In this document: positions 18,693-19,672 of the stretch, piece by piece
Layout of the letters: the number at the start of each line of letters is the position of its first letter
Numbering within the stretch: the stretch's first letter is position 1
Assembly (NCBI GenBank): GCA_964613075.1
Contig: CAZTFV010000014.1
Location: 1-19,672 of the forward strand
DNA length: 19,672 nucleotides
Source: CAYWEP01 sp964613075
Lineage (GTDB): Bacteria; Patescibacteriota; Microgenomatia; Levybacterales; UBA12049
Reading direction: 5' to 3'
Notes under the pieces: generated by a model
Database searches by the model: none
Told to the model about the DNA's origin: nothing
Seen by the model: the letters and a program-made list of their open reading frames with translations, nothing else
Program-made: the position numbers and the translations under genes

Positions 18693-19556
18693 ATGAAAGT
18701 TGTCTTTTTCGGTACTCCCCATTTTGTCATCCCTGTCATTGAAGCTTTGAGAAGGCATCATTCAATTGTTGGAGTAGTAACAGCTCCAGACTCAGTTACG
18801 GGAAGAAAAAGGATTCTTACTCCCTCACCAGTTAAACAATATTGTATTAATACATTAACACATGTACCCGTCTTCACTCCTAAGCAATTCAGCAATGGAA
18901 CAATAAAACAATTGAATAATCTCGCTCCGGATCTCTTCGTCGTTGCCGCATACGGACACTTGGTACCGGAAAATGTATTAAACCTGTCAAAATACGGTGC
19001 GTTAAACATTCACCCTTCCCTTTTACCAAAATACAGAGGTCCATCTCCTATTCAAGCGGCAATTTTAAACGGGGATATGGTTAGTGGAATAACGATTATA
19101 CAAATGGATGAGAGATTGGATCATGGTCCGATTTTGGCACAAAAAGAAATGCGGATTTTGGATGCAGATACATTTGAGAGTCTGCATGTAAAGATGTTTG
19201 AGGAAGCGGCAGACATGCTCCCATCGGTGATCGAAAACTATCTCAATAGAAAGCTGAAGCCGCAACCGCAAGATGATACTCAAGCAACATATTGTCAGCA
19301 CATTACAAAGCAGGATGGGTATTTTGACATTGATAATCCTCCGCCGAGTGAAAAACTTCACAGGATGATCAGAGCGTATTATCCGTGGCCAACTGCGTGG
19401 AGTAAGCTGCAAATAGCAAATGGCATATGGCGAATAGTTAAATTTCTCCCGGAAAAAAAAGTTCAATTAGAAGGCGGAAGACCAATGAGTATTAAAGAAT
19501 TATTGAATGGTCATCCTGAACTAAAAGAAAAGTTGAAACCACTTTTTGTATTATAA
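18693..19556 (+). CDS. fmt: Methionyl-tRNA formyltransferase
   Basis: 287 residues. It transfers a formyl group from 10-formyl-tetrahydrofolate to Met-tRNA(fMet). Seen: MKVVFFGTPHFVIPVIEAL at the start, PDLFVVAAYGHLVPENVL, catalytic N105 and H107 in NIHPSLLPKYRGPSPIQAAI, and D143 in ERLDHGPIL. The C-terminal tRNA-binding region is shorter than in E. coli (about 315 residues overall), ending with RAYYPWPTAWS and a helical tail. Residues about 65-76, KQFSNGTIKQLNN, are encoded by four 8-mers and precede the PDLFVVAAYG strand; relatives have an ordinary variable helix here. def is upstream in the same direction. Confidence 0.96.
   Translation: MKVVFFGTPHFVIPVIEALRRHHSIVGVVTAPDSVTGRKRILTPSPVKQYCINTLTHVPVFTPKQFSNGTIKQLNNLAPDLFVVAAYGHLVPENVLNLSKYGALNIHPSLLPKYRGPSPIQAAILNGDMVSGITIIQMDERLDHGPILAQKEMRILDADTFESLHVKMFEEAADMLPSVIENYLNRKLKPQPQDDTQATYCQHITKQDGYFDIDNPPPSEKLHRMIRAYYPWPTAWSKLQIANGIWRIVKFLPEKKVQLEGGRPMSIKELLNGHPELKEKLKPLFVL
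18885..18916 (+). repeat. Four tandem 8-mers inside fmt
   Basis: caattcag, caatggaa, caataaaa, caattgaa. Shares CAATTCAGCAATG and the general pattern with the right arm of the intergenic element at 13998-14095. It encodes QFSNGTIKQLN in frame. Confidence 0.85.
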
Positions 19557-19601
19557 TTTACTTGTCATTCTGATCCTATATAGGCGAAGAATTTCATCTG
19601 T
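19557..19601. repeat. Degenerate interspersed repeat after fmt
   Basis: CTTGTCATTCTGATCC ... GGCGAAGAATTTC looks like a decayed copy of the CTTGTCATTCTGAGCGAAG...CGAAGAATC repeat that I have seen in many bacterial genomes. Recognised from memory only. Confidence 0.4.
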
Positions 19602-19670
19602 TCAGAACACTCGGAAAGGCTTAATTAATATTCGTGTTGCAATAATTCGGTTTTGTTCTTGATTCCTCAG
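19602..19670 (-). CDS. Possible C-terminus of an unidentified protein
   Basis: The reverse strand is open from the window edge to TGA (19602-19604) and reads LRNQEQNRIIATRILIKPFR before VF. The composition is protein-like but it is only 22 residues, too little to assign. It would be convergent with fmt. Confidence 0.3.
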   Translation of the reverse strand: MRNQEQNRIIATRILIKPFRVF

Positions 19671-19672
19671 TC

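Overview
The window reads as a piece of a Candidate Phyla Radiation (Patescibacteria) chromosome, most likely Microgenomates. I infer this from protein character, not from a marker gene. It has a divergent but complete mre/PBP2 wall-elongation cluster, a DUF5667-like secreted coiled-coil protein, a membrane-anchored sulfatase with a C-terminal dockerin-like module, and small CPR-type hypothetical proteins. Almost no gene has a Shine-Dalgarno sequence. The code is standard: long ORFs end in TAA, TAG and TGA, and TGA is not read as glycine.

Layout. 1-248 (-) is the start of a SpoU/TrmH-type RNA 2'-O-methyltransferase cut by the window edge. 344-673 (+) is a four-helix-bundle (23S rRNA intervening-sequence type) gene lying between the two arms of a repeat. 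766-1749 (-) is a secreted DUF5667-like protein. 1870-5980 (+) holds two tandem paralogous sulfatases, the second with acidic inserts and a dockerin-like tail. 5940-9361 (-) is the classical dprA-topA pair. 9416-10739 holds small proteins and a broken DUF5674 gene. 10780-15345 (-) is mreB-mreC-mreD-mrdA, the rod-shape peptidoglycan machinery. 15484-17892 (+) is an O-antigen-ligase-like membrane protein with TPRs. 17995-19556 (+) is def-fmt, the pair that puts on and removes the formyl group of initiator methionine. No rRNA, tRNA or CRISPR array was seen, and no gene-free stretch exceeds 300 bases (largest 13928-14199 and 3340-3595).

The most notable layer is repeats. Nearly every intergenic gap is occupied by foldback DNA built of 7-nt units (YTNGANN type, e.g. 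CTAGAAG) or 8-nt units (CAATNNNN). Related short repeats also sit in frame inside five housekeeping genes (topA twice, mrdA twice, mreB, dprA, fmt), where they add lysine/serine-rich or polar linkers between conserved motifs. A separate 94-bp palindromic MITE-like element occurs twice in opposite orientation, 93/94 identical by my reading, with different 4-bp flanking duplications (TGTC and ATTT). The second copy abuts the mreB stop codon. The core of this element also resembles the insertion inside dprA.

A second layer is promoter architecture. Several genes have a -10 hexamer ending 6-7 nt before the start codon, often with a -35 box 17-18 bp further upstream, which predicts leaderless mRNAs. 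This moves several starts: dprA to 9361, mreC to 13927, and the small membrane protein to 9416. In the last two cases the longer TTG start is actually part of the -35 box.
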